A DNA stretch of 5,605 nt from Crenothrix polyspora (GCA_945903675.1 CAMDOP010000219.1:1-5605); one strand, 5' to 3'; shown: positions 1 to 4,620, counted from the stretch's first letter. A program made the numbers and translations. Notes: generated by a model not told the origin, from the letters alone.

Positions 1-95
1 TAATCATGTACAGCTTAGAATTTACATTACTATATTTTTAATATAAATCAGTACATTAATTGAGTTTAGAATGCCATCCATGGCAACTGGTTTCC
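1..95. repeat. Terminal direct repeat, copy 1
   Basis: These 95 bases are identical, base for base, to the last 95 bases of the window (5511-5605). The repeat starts and ends exactly at the sequence edges, as expected when a circular molecule or a cyclic assembly path is written out linearly with overlap. It is AT-rich for about 70 bases, then enters the right arm of a MITE-like inverted repeat. It contains no gene. Confidence 0.97.
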
Positions 96-119
96 GGCAG
101 TCCATGCCGGAATGACGGC
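70..119 (-). mobile_element. MITE-like element, right inverted arm
   Basis: The reverse complement of this arm matches 5466-5510 closely, including a shared 17-base core (CCGGCATGGACTGCCGG) and the flanking GCCGTCAT and CCAGT. The core can itself fold (CCGGCA and TGCCGG around TGGAC). With the ends joined, the two arms enclose 1-69 and give an element of about 164 bp without coding capacity, which is MITE-like. Dispersed repeats with a very similar core are common in gammaproteobacterial genomes; this is recalled, not searched. Confidence 0.7.
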
Positions 120-142
120 ATTAGGACTTGTGTTTATATTTA

Positions 143-202
143 CTTATCATAGTATTTGCTTAGAATTTTAATGATATTACCCACTACGGTTCACATAGAG
201 CC
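143..202 (-). mobile_element. ISL3-like terminal inverted repeat (outer tip at 202)
   Basis: Read on the minus strand from 202, this begins GGCTCTATGTGAACCGTAGT and continues GGGTAA. It matches 3355-3414 in inverted orientation at 56 of 60 positions. A GGCTCT tip followed by a GTGGG-type block resembles ISL3-family insertion sequence ends as I remember them. No transposase frame is attached. The tip abuts the vapC remnant at 203, so this end marks the break in vapC. The 8 bases beyond the tip (GATATAAC) do not match those outside the end at 5387 (AATTTCTT), so no target duplication is visible. Confidence 0.65.
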
Positions 203-313
203 GATATAACTGATTATCAGTATCCTGACAAAGAGGTCCATTGCCTTCTTTGATAGCTTCTCTGGTTGAGAGTCCAGCCAAATAAAAGCATGCGTATCAA
301 GTAGAATTTTCAT
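203..313 (-). pseudogene. vapC: VapC-like PIN toxin, 5' remnant cut by an IS-like end
   Basis: The minus-strand start at 313 overlaps the antitoxin stop as ATGA, the usual vapBC coupling. The frame begins MKILLDTHAFIWLDSQPEKL, the first strand of a PIN-domain RNase of the VapC group, including its first conserved aspartate (D6 in LLDTH). After about 28 residues the frame shifts near 227-239: the sequence NQLY typical of the next part of these proteins appears in another frame. Homology stops at 202, where an ISL3-like terminal repeat begins. A complete protein would be about 125-130 residues, so roughly 70% is missing, including the remaining acidic residues that bind metal. It cannot be an active toxin. 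Confidence 0.85.
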
Positions 314-540
314 GCATTACCAAGCCAAAAATCATCTGGTAAACAATTATTAAAGTCTTCACTCATCATTACCATGTCACGGTGCTGGCCAAAAACTCTT
401 TTTTTTGGTTTTTCAGTAAAAGAGACAAGTTTAATTTTTGTTTTATTATCGGCAATAATAAAAATTTCTTCGCCTTGCTCTACTAAGGAAATCAACTCCG
501 AGAGTTTGTCTTTTGCTTCTTGTAACGGTATGTTTAACAT
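310..540 (-). CDS. Phd/YefM-family antitoxin of a VapBC-type pair
   Basis: This 76-residue protein is predicted to bind and neutralise a PIN-type toxin and to repress its own promoter. The N-terminal half (residues 1-40) has the Phd/YefM fold pattern: IPLQEAKDKLSELISLVEQG followed by a strand ending in KLV. The C-terminal part (about 47-76) has the form FGQ...MSEDFN..LPDDFWLG, typical of antitoxins that partner VapC proteins. It looks complete. A 4-base overlap with the vapC start implies translational coupling. The partner toxin is destroyed, so this is now an orphan antitoxin that could act only as a DNA-binding repressor or against a toxin made elsewhere. The ATG at 540 is preceded by a weak GAGA-type ribosome site. 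Confidence 0.88.
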   Translation of the reverse strand: MLNIPLQEAKDKLSELISLVEQGEEIFIIADNKTKIKLVSFTEKPKKRVFGQHRDMVMMSEDFNNCLPDDFWLGNA

Positions 541-563
541 GAGCTTATCTCTAAAATCAATAT

Positions 564-604
564 TTTATATGCATAAATAGTACGACTTTATGCTACTTAA
601 GCAA
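564..604 (-). promoter_or_regulatory. Candidate promoter and operator of the Phd/vapC module
   Basis: On the minus strand there is a TTGCTT box (599-604), a 16-base spacer and a TACTAT box (577-582), placing the transcript start about 30 bases before the antitoxin ATG. A short palindrome, TTTAT-ATGC-ATAAA (564-577), touches the -10 box, a position where an autoregulating Phd protein could bind. The boxes are only partial consensus matches. Confidence 0.35.
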
Positions 605-630
605 ATTGTTTACAAATAGATTCAGTTTTA

Positions 631-656
631 TTGATGTAAATAGGCTAAATTAAAAA
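631..656 (+). repeat. 26-base dispersed repeat, copy 1
   Basis: The block TTGATGTAAATAGGCT plus the following 10 bases matches 3329-3354 at 23 of 26 positions. At the other copy it directly precedes an ISL3-like end; here it is followed by unrelated sequence, so the two copies share a left block but diverge at exactly the base where the IS-like end begins. Confidence 0.6.
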
Positions 657-941
657 GGGAGGCAATCCTGAGGACTCACTAGACTGATGAATCTACATCA
701 GACGCTCCAGTTTCGACATCAACAAAACATACGATTTATAAAACCCAATCATCATGTTAATAATGCCACCAATAAGTCTTGGGTATTGGAAAAGGGGAGG
801 GAGATGGAGAGTATTTAATTAAAGTTGGCACGCTAAGGTGAGCCGACTGCCAGAGGTGGTGATAGCAAGTCAGCTCAATTGAAGCTCATCGTTTAAAATA
901 AACAGTGGCCTGTCCCCGTTTTGTTGCTGCTTTATTTTTTT

Positions 942-966
942 TAACTTTACTCCGACCCCTGTTATT
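942..966 (+). repeat. TTACTCCGACCCC-type repeat, copy 1
   Basis: This 25-base block matches 4661-4685 at 24 positions. It is followed by a degenerate CACCCCAGTTATT echo. Motifs of this kind often flank REP-associated (RAYT/Y1) transposase genes in gammaproteobacteria; that link is from memory, and no such transposase is present here. Confidence 0.65.
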
Positions 967-983
967 TCACCCCAGTTATTTTT

Positions 984-1028
984 TTCACAACGGGAAGCAA
1001 ATAAACCACAACCAGCTTGTTCATTATG
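984..1028 (+). repeat. 45-bp direct repeat, left copy
   Basis: This matches 1671-1715 at 41 of 45 positions in the same orientation. The two copies lie 687 bp apart and bracket the DUF4160-DUF2442 pair. They could mark a transposition or recombination unit, or a duplication at insertion. The core is ACAAATAAACCACAA-type sequence, followed by CAGCTTGTTCAT. I see no integron attC core sites in it. Confidence 0.75.
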
Positions 1029-1080
1029 CAAAGGCAAGGCTTCAAATGTGTGGTCTGTCCTTTATTGTTTTTGGTATGTA

Positions 1081-1320
1081 TTATTCTTGTAACATCGAGT
1101 CATCATAAAGTGTTTCTGGGGCAACATCAATCTCACCGGGCCAAACAACTGTCCCATAATCAACTCGGACACGATCAAACAATAGGGGAGTGGCAACACG
1201 GCTCCAAGGTTTCATTAATAACAGTGGGCGCATATCAAATTTACGTCTTTCACCGTTCTTAAACACGAGATCAAGTTGAAACTCTGGAAGTACACGAACA
1301 GAAATCACATCAATCAGCAT
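1081..1320 (-). CDS. DUF2442 protein, probable antitoxin of the DUF4160 protein
   Basis: The 79-residue protein starts MLIDVISVRVLPEFQLDLVF and ends with the signature WPGEIDVAPETLYDD (about residues 60-74), both hallmarks of DUF2442, a small alpha/beta domain nearly always found beside DUF4160 or similar small genes. The pairing suggests a toxin-antitoxin role, with this protein as the likely antitoxin; no biochemical function is known to me. The ATG at 1320 is preferred over upstream in-frame codons because homology starts there and AAGG lies 8 to 9 bases upstream. It begins 10 bases after the DUF4160 stop, so the two genes form an operon. Both look intact, the only such pair in the window. 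Confidence 0.85.
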   Translation of the reverse strand: MLIDVISVRVLPEFQLDLVFKNGERRKFDMRPLLLMKPWSRVATPLLFDRVRVDYGTVVWPGEIDVAPETLYDDSMLQE

Positions 1321-1330
1321 TTTGGTTACC

Positions 1331-1600
1331 TTATTGAAGTGGGGCAATACGGAAAGGTTCGTCACCGTTGACAGCCAGATCCCAGTCAACGACCAACTCT
1401 TCCTTATGAATCTCAATCCATGCCTGAACCATTTTTAGTTGCTTGGGAGGTAGGTGACCATCGAACACAGAGCCGTCATCAATTGATATCGCCGCCTCTT
1501 CACCTTGGTAGCGCACGTGAATGTGAGGAAGATGATGTCGTCGATTATCTCGAAAATACATTAAAATAAGTATACCGTAAAACATACTGATGGTTGGCAT
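1331..1600 (-). CDS. DUF4160 protein, probable toxin partner of DUF2442
   Basis: This 89-residue protein has the complete DUF4160 pattern: MPTISMFYGI at the N-terminus, a HHLPHIHVRYQG segment (about residues 22-33; the histidine-rich PHxH motif is the most conserved part), then LPPKQLKMVQAWIEIHKEEL (about 51-70) and a closing NGDEPFRIAPL. The family has the usual length and no defect is visible. A TTG lies four codons upstream in frame, but the ATG at 1600 matches the family start and has GAGG 6 bases before it. DUF4160-DUF2442 pairs are presumed TA modules; which partner is toxic is inferred from gene order and family recall. Confidence 0.87.
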   Translation of the reverse strand: MPTISMFYGILILMYFRDNRRHHLPHIHVRYQGEEAAISIDDGSVFDGHLPPKQLKMVQAWIEIHKEELVVDWDLAVNGDEPFRIAPLQ

Positions 1601-1612
1601 AACTGACCTCAA

Positions 1613-1644
1613 TAAGAAATTATCTTAGTTTAGCGAATTTCTTA
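1613..1644 (-). promoter_or_regulatory. 9-bp inverted repeat upstream of the DUF4160-DUF2442 operon
   Basis: A perfect inverted repeat, TAAGAAATT and AATTTCTTA with a 14-base spacer, lies 12 bases upstream of the DUF4160 ATG. Its place just before the ribosome site fits an operator for autoregulation or a 5' leader hairpin. A clear -35/-10 pair could not be fixed in this very AT-rich stretch. Confidence 0.45.
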
Positions 1645-1670
1645 ATAAATAGTTAACAATTAATAATATA

Positions 1671-1715
1671 TTCACAACGGTAAACAAATAAACCACAATC
1701 AGCTTGTTCATAATG
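1671..1715 (+). repeat. 45-bp direct repeat, right copy
   Basis: This is the partner of 984-1028, with four substitutions. It lies 71 bases upstream of the DUF4160 start, so the bracketed unit includes the whole operon and its likely promoter. Confidence 0.75.
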
Positions 1716-1796
1716 TAAATCTGCAAAGGGAATATTGCCTTGGTAACTTAGCCAATGACAGTTAGGAACAACTTAATCTATCGTTTGTTTATCGAT

Positions 1797-1922
1797 TTAA
1801 GTGAAGGTACCTAAACGTGTTTGATGTCGGTCGGTATCTATGAAGGATTTAATCGCTTTTAAAGTCTGATACGCGCGATTACAAACCCCGCCATGCGCCA
1901 GGTAGAGGTGAACTATTTTTAA
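1797..1922 (-). pseudogene. Unrecognised 41-codon frame, possible C-terminal remnant
   Basis: On the minus strand an open frame of 41 codons runs between two stops with no ATG, GTG or TTG near its beginning. It reads like real protein: it contains NRAYQTLKAIKSFIDTDRHQ followed by TRLGTFT and a TAA. The charged, non-repetitive composition and the lack of a start suggest the 3' end of a lost gene, possibly a transposase or similar. I cannot name a family. The rest of 1716-1966 shows nothing else that I can identify. Confidence 0.25.
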
Positions 1923-1966
1923 TTATTTAAACACCAACTTCTAATAAGCGTGTTTTTATTTGTCCT

Positions 1967-2311
1967 TCAAGCAGCATGCAACATAAAATCAACATGCACC
2001 GAAGCATAAGGAAATATCACCTTGCCATTGTCAGACTTTTCCAAAAGACCACATAATAATAGCGCTGTAACATCACCATGCACTGCTTTTATATCACGAC
2101 CTGCACGCCTGGCTACTTCACGGATCGATAATTCACCCGCACCCGTCATGACTTTTAGAATTTGCCAGCGTTTTAAGGTTAGCGTATTCCAAAGTTGTTC
2201 TTCTGATTCAAAACCGATGTAAGCCGCTTGTGGTTCACCACTTTCCCAAGCCGATAAGAAACGCTAGGGTATTGTTTGCCTATTGGAAATACCAATCGTT
2301 ACTTCATTCAT
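1967..2311 (-). pseudogene. HVO_A0114-type wHTH antitoxin (TumE partner) with an in-frame TAG
   Basis: The frame spans 114 codons from the ATG at 2311, which sits 7 bases after a strong GGAGG and overlaps the TumE stop by 8 bases. It is open except for one TAG at codon 16 (about 2264-2266), where the reading is ...RQTIP-stop-RFLSAWESGE. The C-terminal half is a winged helix-turn-helix: LSIREVARRAGRDIKAVHGD, then a recognition region and a closing VHVDFMLHAA, as in the antitoxins paired with TumE-type toxins. One C-to-T change from CAG (Gln) explains the stop. Restart could occur at the ATG at 2149, giving a 60-residue DNA-binding fragment, but no clear ribosome site precedes it. Unless TAG is read through, full-length antitoxin is lost. 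Confidence 0.82.
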
Positions 2312-2594
2312 GTTGCGACCTCCACATATCAACATCATGCCAAAAATCCATTAATAATTGGCGAGGTGACTCAAACGTATAAGCAGTTTCAATCCCGCTA
2401 ATAGGCTTATAATCCGCTTTGCCTGATTCATTTTCGTAACGTAAAACACATACGCCATTAATCACTAGGGCCAAGCGGTATTTAAAAGAGTGACCACTAC
2501 CTGGAACCGCTGTCGGTAGATGCCATAAGACTAATTCAGCAAAGCCCTTTGCACCTTGTAAAATACGATCTTTGAATAATAATTCCGCTTTCAT
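2304..2594 (-). CDS. TumE-family toxin
   Basis: This 96-residue protein matches the TumE-type toxin pattern: MKAELLFKDRIL at the start, a LVLWHLP strand (about 22-28), PVPGS-like PGSGHSFKYRLAL (about 31-43), LRYENESGKAD (about 52-62) and a C-terminal YTFESPRQLLMDFWHDVD (about 71-88). Length is normal and the frame is intact. Family members as I recall them have a GKGDHRH-like segment after YDNE; here it is GKADYKP, so the usual histidines are gone, which may weaken activity. The gene is followed, with 8 bases of overlap, by its antitoxin gene. No ribosome site precedes the ATG, and the best promoter places the transcript start next to it, so translation may be leaderless. Confidence 0.8.
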   Translation of the reverse strand: MKAELLFKDRILQGAKGFAELVLWHLPTAVPGSGHSFKYRLALVINGVCVLRYENESGKADYKPISGIETAYTFESPRQLLMDFWHDVDMWRSQHE

Positions 2595-2601
2595 GATGGA
2601 T

Positions 2602-2630
2602 ACATTAACAATACGTTATAGTGATGTCAA
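2602..2630 (-). promoter_or_regulatory. Candidate TumE-module promoter with consensus -35
   Basis: On the minus strand a perfect TTGACA (2625-2630) is followed by a 17-base spacer and TAATGT (2602-2607). The expected start point lies within a few bases of the TumE ATG at 2594. The -10 box is a weak match, so the start point is uncertain. Confidence 0.45.
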
Positions 2631-2661
2631 ATACACCAACAGAAGACATTAGCTTGATTCA

Positions 2662-2681
2662 AGCAACGCCAGCGCATTGCT
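2662..2681 (+). repeat. 8-bp hairpin with AGCAACGC arm
   Basis: AGCAACGC and GCATTGCT flank a CAGC loop and pair along all 8 positions with one G-T. The AGCAACGC arm recurs at 2731 and 4630, so this may be a relic of the same repeat family. It lies in the 134-base gap between TumE and the HEPN remnant. Confidence 0.45.
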
Positions 2682-2728
2682 GGATGAATTCTCGCGCCGG
2701 AACGTGGGAACTATGCCGTATTATTATC

Positions 2729-2925
2729 CTAGCAACGCAAGCCCATCTGAGAATATCGCAAAATGAGTGCATCAATAGATTCTTCTTGTTCATCAGAGAA
2801 ATGAGCAACAGATTTAATGATCAAGGGGAACAAATCGCGATTCTTGTTTAAGGAGTAAGTCAGTTTCTCAATTCGCTGTTTACAAGCATCAATATACCCA
2901 ACAAAATTTCTTTTTCTATACTCAC
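2729..2925 (-). pseudogene. HEPN-type toxin remnant paired with the MNT antitoxin
   Basis: The preserved segment reads IEKLTYSLNKNRDLFPLI, then LSPEQEEALDAL-like FSDEQEESIDALILRYSQM. This matches the N-terminal third of the HEPN-like proteins (about 140 residues) encoded after MNT nucleotidyltransferase genes. The best start is the GTG at 2925, which overlaps the upstream stop as GTGA and follows AAAGGA by 8 bases, but its frame loses register after about 6 codons in an A/T run near 2905-2915. The frame that carries the homology has only a distant TTG at 2947. The 3' end is cut at about 2745 by a repeat and closes at a TAG. The C-terminal RxxxxH site that would cut RNA is absent, so the product should be inactive. 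Confidence 0.75.
2731..2747 (+). repeat. Half copy of the GATGGG/CCCATC palindrome
   Basis: AGCAACGCAAGCCCATC matches 4630-4647 with one gap and one mismatch. It forms the point where the HEPN-type frame loses homology: the last residues of that frame (MGLRC) are encoded by this repeat. Confidence 0.65.
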
Positions 2926-3206
2926 AATAGAATTCCTTTGCGGGCAATCATAAAAATAGGCTGCTCTTCCTGTCCGGGATTTTTTACCAACAAATCCACT
3001 TTGGTATCACAAGTTGCGGATAATAAATATTCCAGTGTTAATGTTTGTTTTAAGTTCAAAATAGTTGAAGTCTCAAAAAACAAATCAATGTCACCGCCCC
3101 TTTTAGCATCATCTGTACGCGAACCAAATAAGTAGATACGACCCTTGGGATCAGCACCCTTTAGTAAATGACAAACGGCCTTATTTTCTGCAACTGAAAG
3201 TCTCAT
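2922..3206 (-). CDS. MNT-type minimal nucleotidyltransferase antitoxin (MntA-like)
   Basis: This 94-residue protein carries the polymerase-beta-like nucleotidyltransferase signature: YLFGSRTDDAKRGGDIDLFF at about residues 25-44, with GSR, then the paired aspartates D39 and D41, and a third acidic residue in KVDLLV (D71). All catalytic positions are present. In HepT-MntA-type modules such proteins neutralise a HEPN RNase, in characterised cases by AMP transfer to a tyrosine of the toxin; this role is inferred. The ATG at 3206 follows AGGG by 8 bases and is preferred to an in-frame TTG six codons upstream. The stop overlaps the GTG of the HEPN gene as GTGA. Since that partner is broken, this is an intact antitoxin without a working local toxin. 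Confidence 0.85.
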   Translation of the reverse strand: MRLSVAENKAVCHLLKGADPKGRIYLFGSRTDDAKRGGDIDLFFETSTILNLKQTLTLEYLLSATCDTKVDLLVKNPGQEEQPIFMIARKGILL

Positions 3207-3287
3207 TTTATTTACCCTATACAATTTGCTGGTACAGCCGGATAATTAATATCGTGACCCCAATGATTATAGAGTTTTTACACATCC

Positions 3288-3322
3288 CTGCGGCGTAATA
3301 CAGTGCACTATACGCCCTACGT
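3288..3322. repeat. REP-like palindrome (GGCGTA/TACGCC)
   Basis: An imperfect palindrome: GGCGTA (3292-3297) pairs with TACGCC (3311-3316) around a central AGTGCACT, which is itself palindromic. The outer bases (TGC, CCTACG) resemble the dispersed CGTAGGGCGTAT-type repeats seen in many genomes. It lies upstream of the MNT gene; a TATAAT sequence on the minus strand at 3266-3271 could be that gene's -10 box. Confidence 0.55.
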
Positions 3323-3328
3323 GCTTAA

Positions 3329-3354
3329 TTGATGCAAATAGGCTTAGTTAAAAA
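3329..3354 (+). repeat. 26-base dispersed repeat, copy 2
   Basis: This is similar to 631-656 (23 of 26). Its right edge coincides exactly with the GGCTCT tip of the ISL3-like end at 3355, which suggests either an insertion at this point or a shared flank carried with the element. Confidence 0.6.
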
Positions 3355-3414
3355 GGCTCTATGTGAATCGTAGTGGGTAACATCATTAAAATTCTAATCA
3401 AATACTCTGATAAG
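3355..3414 (+). mobile_element. ISL3-like terminal inverted repeat (outer tip at 3355)
   Basis: This begins GGCTCTATGTGAATCGTAGT and points rightward. It matches 143-202 in inverted orientation at 56 of 60 positions. The two ends face each other across the circular junction, enclosing about 2.36 kb with the Phd-ParE, Phd and DUF1640 genes. No transposase gene lies between them, so they are solo ends or the borders of a non-autonomous unit. Confidence 0.6.
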
Positions 3415-3547
3415 AAAGAAAAGGGGTCACCTTATTAAATGCACATATTTGCATTAATGATGAGAATTTTGAGACAGGGATCGTTAAGACAATAAAGTGG
3501 GGTTTAAGCAAATAATCACACACTTATAGTGTGTACTTGATTTGACT
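3415..3547. other. Gene-free stretch with a possible weak terminator
   Basis: No gene is visible. A perfect 6-bp hairpin, ACACAC-TTATA-GTGTGT, lies at 3518-3534, 13 bases beyond the ParE-frame stop at 3548 on the minus strand. No U-rich tail follows, so terminator function is doubtful. Confidence 0.35.
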
Positions 3548-3859
3548 TTAACTCTGAGAATTAAAAACACTATCAATGTCTCTGTTACCGTGAAGGATGC
3601 GTATAACATCGATGCCTGTTTGCGAAGGGCGATAAAAAATTAAATATGAATCGACTGGAAATTTATACAGTTTGCAGTATTCGTCTCTCTGAACGCCAAG
3701 CCCTAGCGAACTTGCTAAAAGTTCACATTTTTGTTTTAGCATTGTCATATATTGGGACGCAATTCCGGATTTATCTTTGGCAATGAAATCGCGTATTTCT
3801 TTTAAATCCTGTAGTGCCAGTGCGGTAAATTTTGCGCTTGCTATAATGATGATGCGGCT
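3548..3859 (-). pseudogene. parE: ParE/RelE-family toxin frame lacking a standard start codon
   Basis: The open frame of 103 codons has a full ParE-like sequence: SRIIIIASAKFTALALQDLK at the start, DFIAKDK helix, then KFPVDSYLIFYRP (about residues 68-80) and a C-terminal VIRILHGNRDIDSVF. ParE toxins poison DNA gyrase; that activity is known for the family, not shown here. The frame begins directly after the TAA of the antitoxin gene and in the same frame. There is no ATG, GTG or TTG until the ATG at 3748, after the whole first helical region. Only ATC, ATT, ATA or CTG codons are available earlier, and no ribosome site precedes them. It is either a start-loss pseudogene, a gene using a rare start, or the end of a readthrough fusion with the antitoxin. 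Confidence 0.75.
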
Positions 3860-4105
3860 TTAAATAAGACCATTGAAAGCAGTGTCGCTATCAACCAATA
3901 GCCCTTGGTCGGCTTGGTGAATGCCGGCATTTAAATCGATTTGCAACACTTGTAGTTTTAACTGTTGGTAAGCCTTGTATTCACTATCAGAAAGTATGAC
4001 TGCGACAGGACGACCTTTTTTCTCAATAGTCACTGGGTTGCGTTGAGCCATATCGAGTAATGCTCCAAAATGTGTTTTGGCTTCTGTTGACGTCATGTTG
4101 ATCAT
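3860..4105 (-). CDS. Phd/YefM-family antitoxin of the ParE-type toxin
   Basis: The 81-residue protein begins MINMTSTEAKTHFGALLDMA, then has the strand-turn-strand IEKKGRPVAVILSDSEY (about residues 28-44) typical of Phd/YefM N-terminal DNA-binding domains; the C-terminal third should wrap the toxin. It is complete. Three in-frame ATG or TTG codons are possible (4114 TTG, 4105 ATG, 4096 ATG); 4105 is chosen for family length and a weak GGA about 9 bases upstream. The stop TAA (3860-3862) is followed at once by the ParE frame in the same phase. A promoter with an overlapping palindrome just upstream suggests autoregulation, as usual in this family. Confidence 0.87.
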   Translation of the reverse strand: MINMTSTEAKTHFGALLDMAQRNPVTIEKKGRPVAVILSDSEYKAYQQLKLQVLQIDLNAGIHQADQGLLVDSDTAFNGLI

Positions 4106-4128
4106 TGTATTCAATCCGTAATGGTTAA

Positions 4129-4173
4129 AATGATTGTTTTGATCATTATGGCTGTGACGGATAACTTATACAA
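4129..4173 (-). promoter_or_regulatory. Promoter and operator of the Phd-ParE module
   Basis: On the minus strand TTGTAT (4168-4173), a 17-base spacer and CATAAT (4145-4150) form a plausible sigma-70 promoter. An inverted repeat AATGAT-TGTTTTG-ATCATT (4129-4147) overlaps the -10 box and the start point, the expected place for a repressor of the Phd type to bind. Confidence 0.5.
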
Positions 4174-4174
4174 G

Positions 4175-4434
4175 GGTATTTTCAAGAAAGCAATAATAGG
4201 GGGCAGACGTTCGCAGTAACAACAATTTAGCTAGCGGATTAAAGTCCCGTTGTCCATAAGCCTTGGTAGTTTGACGCTGTTTTCACGTATTAGCTGGTCG
4301 TTTTTACAAGTTGTTTTACAGACCATGTAAATCGCTAAAGTACTGTTCTCATACATGAGCGAATAAAAACCAATGCATAGGCAAAAAATAATTATCAACC
4401 TACCATTGACTTATTAAATTAAGGTGTCGCCAAC
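4175..4434. other. Gene-free stretch upstream of the plus-strand antitoxin
   Basis: I find no gene or known repeat in this stretch. Near its end a TTATCA box (4393-4398) 17 bases before TAAATT (4416-4421) is a weak promoter candidate for the antitoxin at 4435, and AAGG at 4421-4424 is a distant ribosome site. Confidence 0.35.
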
Positions 4435-4620
4435 ATGATCAATGAAGTAAATGCCGTTGTTTTTCGTCAAAATCTAGGGGAAATGCTTAATCAAGTTCAA
4501 TATCGACATGATTCGATTTTAATTAAAAAAGATGGGAAACCAGTGGCGGCATTCGTAGATGCTCAATTATTTGATCGGATACGTCGTTTAAAAAAAAGTC
4601 TGCACCTCCTTATCGCGTAG
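4435..4620 (+). CDS. Solitary Phd/YefM-family antitoxin, 3'-truncated
   Basis: The 61-residue frame has a good Phd/YefM N-terminal domain: MINEVNAVVFRQNLGEMLNQ, then HDSILIKKDGKPVAAFVDAQ and LFDRIRRLKK. Relatives as I recall them run to about 80-90 residues with a toxin-binding tail after RIRR. Here homology ends at about residue 51 after a run of eight A's, and the stop TAG lies at the edge of a dispersed palindrome (4616-4648). The tail has therefore been lost, by a frameshift in the A run or by insertion of the palindrome. It is the only TA gene on the plus strand in this part, and no toxin gene follows. DNA binding may persist; toxin binding is unlikely. Confidence 0.75.
   Translation: MINEVNAVVFRQNLGEMLNQVQYRHDSILIKKDGKPVAAFVDAQLFDRIRRLKKSLHLLIA

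Larger units (their letters stand above)
541..983. other. Gene-free stretch with dispersed repeats
   Basis: I see no convincing gene here. The longest frame of note is a 43-codon plus-strand reading from the ATG at 686 with no recognisable family. The stretch holds the antitoxin promoter, a 26-base repeat (631-656) and a repeat block (942-966) whose TTACTCCGACCCC motif recurs at 4661-4700. Confidence 0.5.

Noticed and set aside
374..580. Plus-strand frame of 68 codons
   Set aside because: It lies opposite the well-supported Phd/YefM antitoxin (310-540) and has no family-like sequence; it is a shadow.
905..1262. Two overlapping plus-strand frames, 905-1108 and 1017-1262
   Set aside because: They cross repeats and the antisense of the DUF2442 gene; composition is unlike a real protein and no good ribosome site is present.
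2022..2222. Plus-strand frame of 66 codons
   Set aside because: It is antisense to the wHTH antitoxin frame, whose minus-strand reading is clearly conserved.
2264..2266. TAG read as an amino acid (altered genetic code)
   Set aside because: Other frames in the window end at TAG (for example 5041-5043), and only one gene has an internal TAG, so a point mutation is simpler.
2621..2851. Plus-strand frame of 76 codons
   Set aside because: It spans a repeat-derived gap and the antisense of the HEPN remnant.
2938..3135. Plus-strand frame of 65 codons
   Set aside because: It is antisense to the MNT gene, which carries the full GSR...DxD motif on the minus strand.
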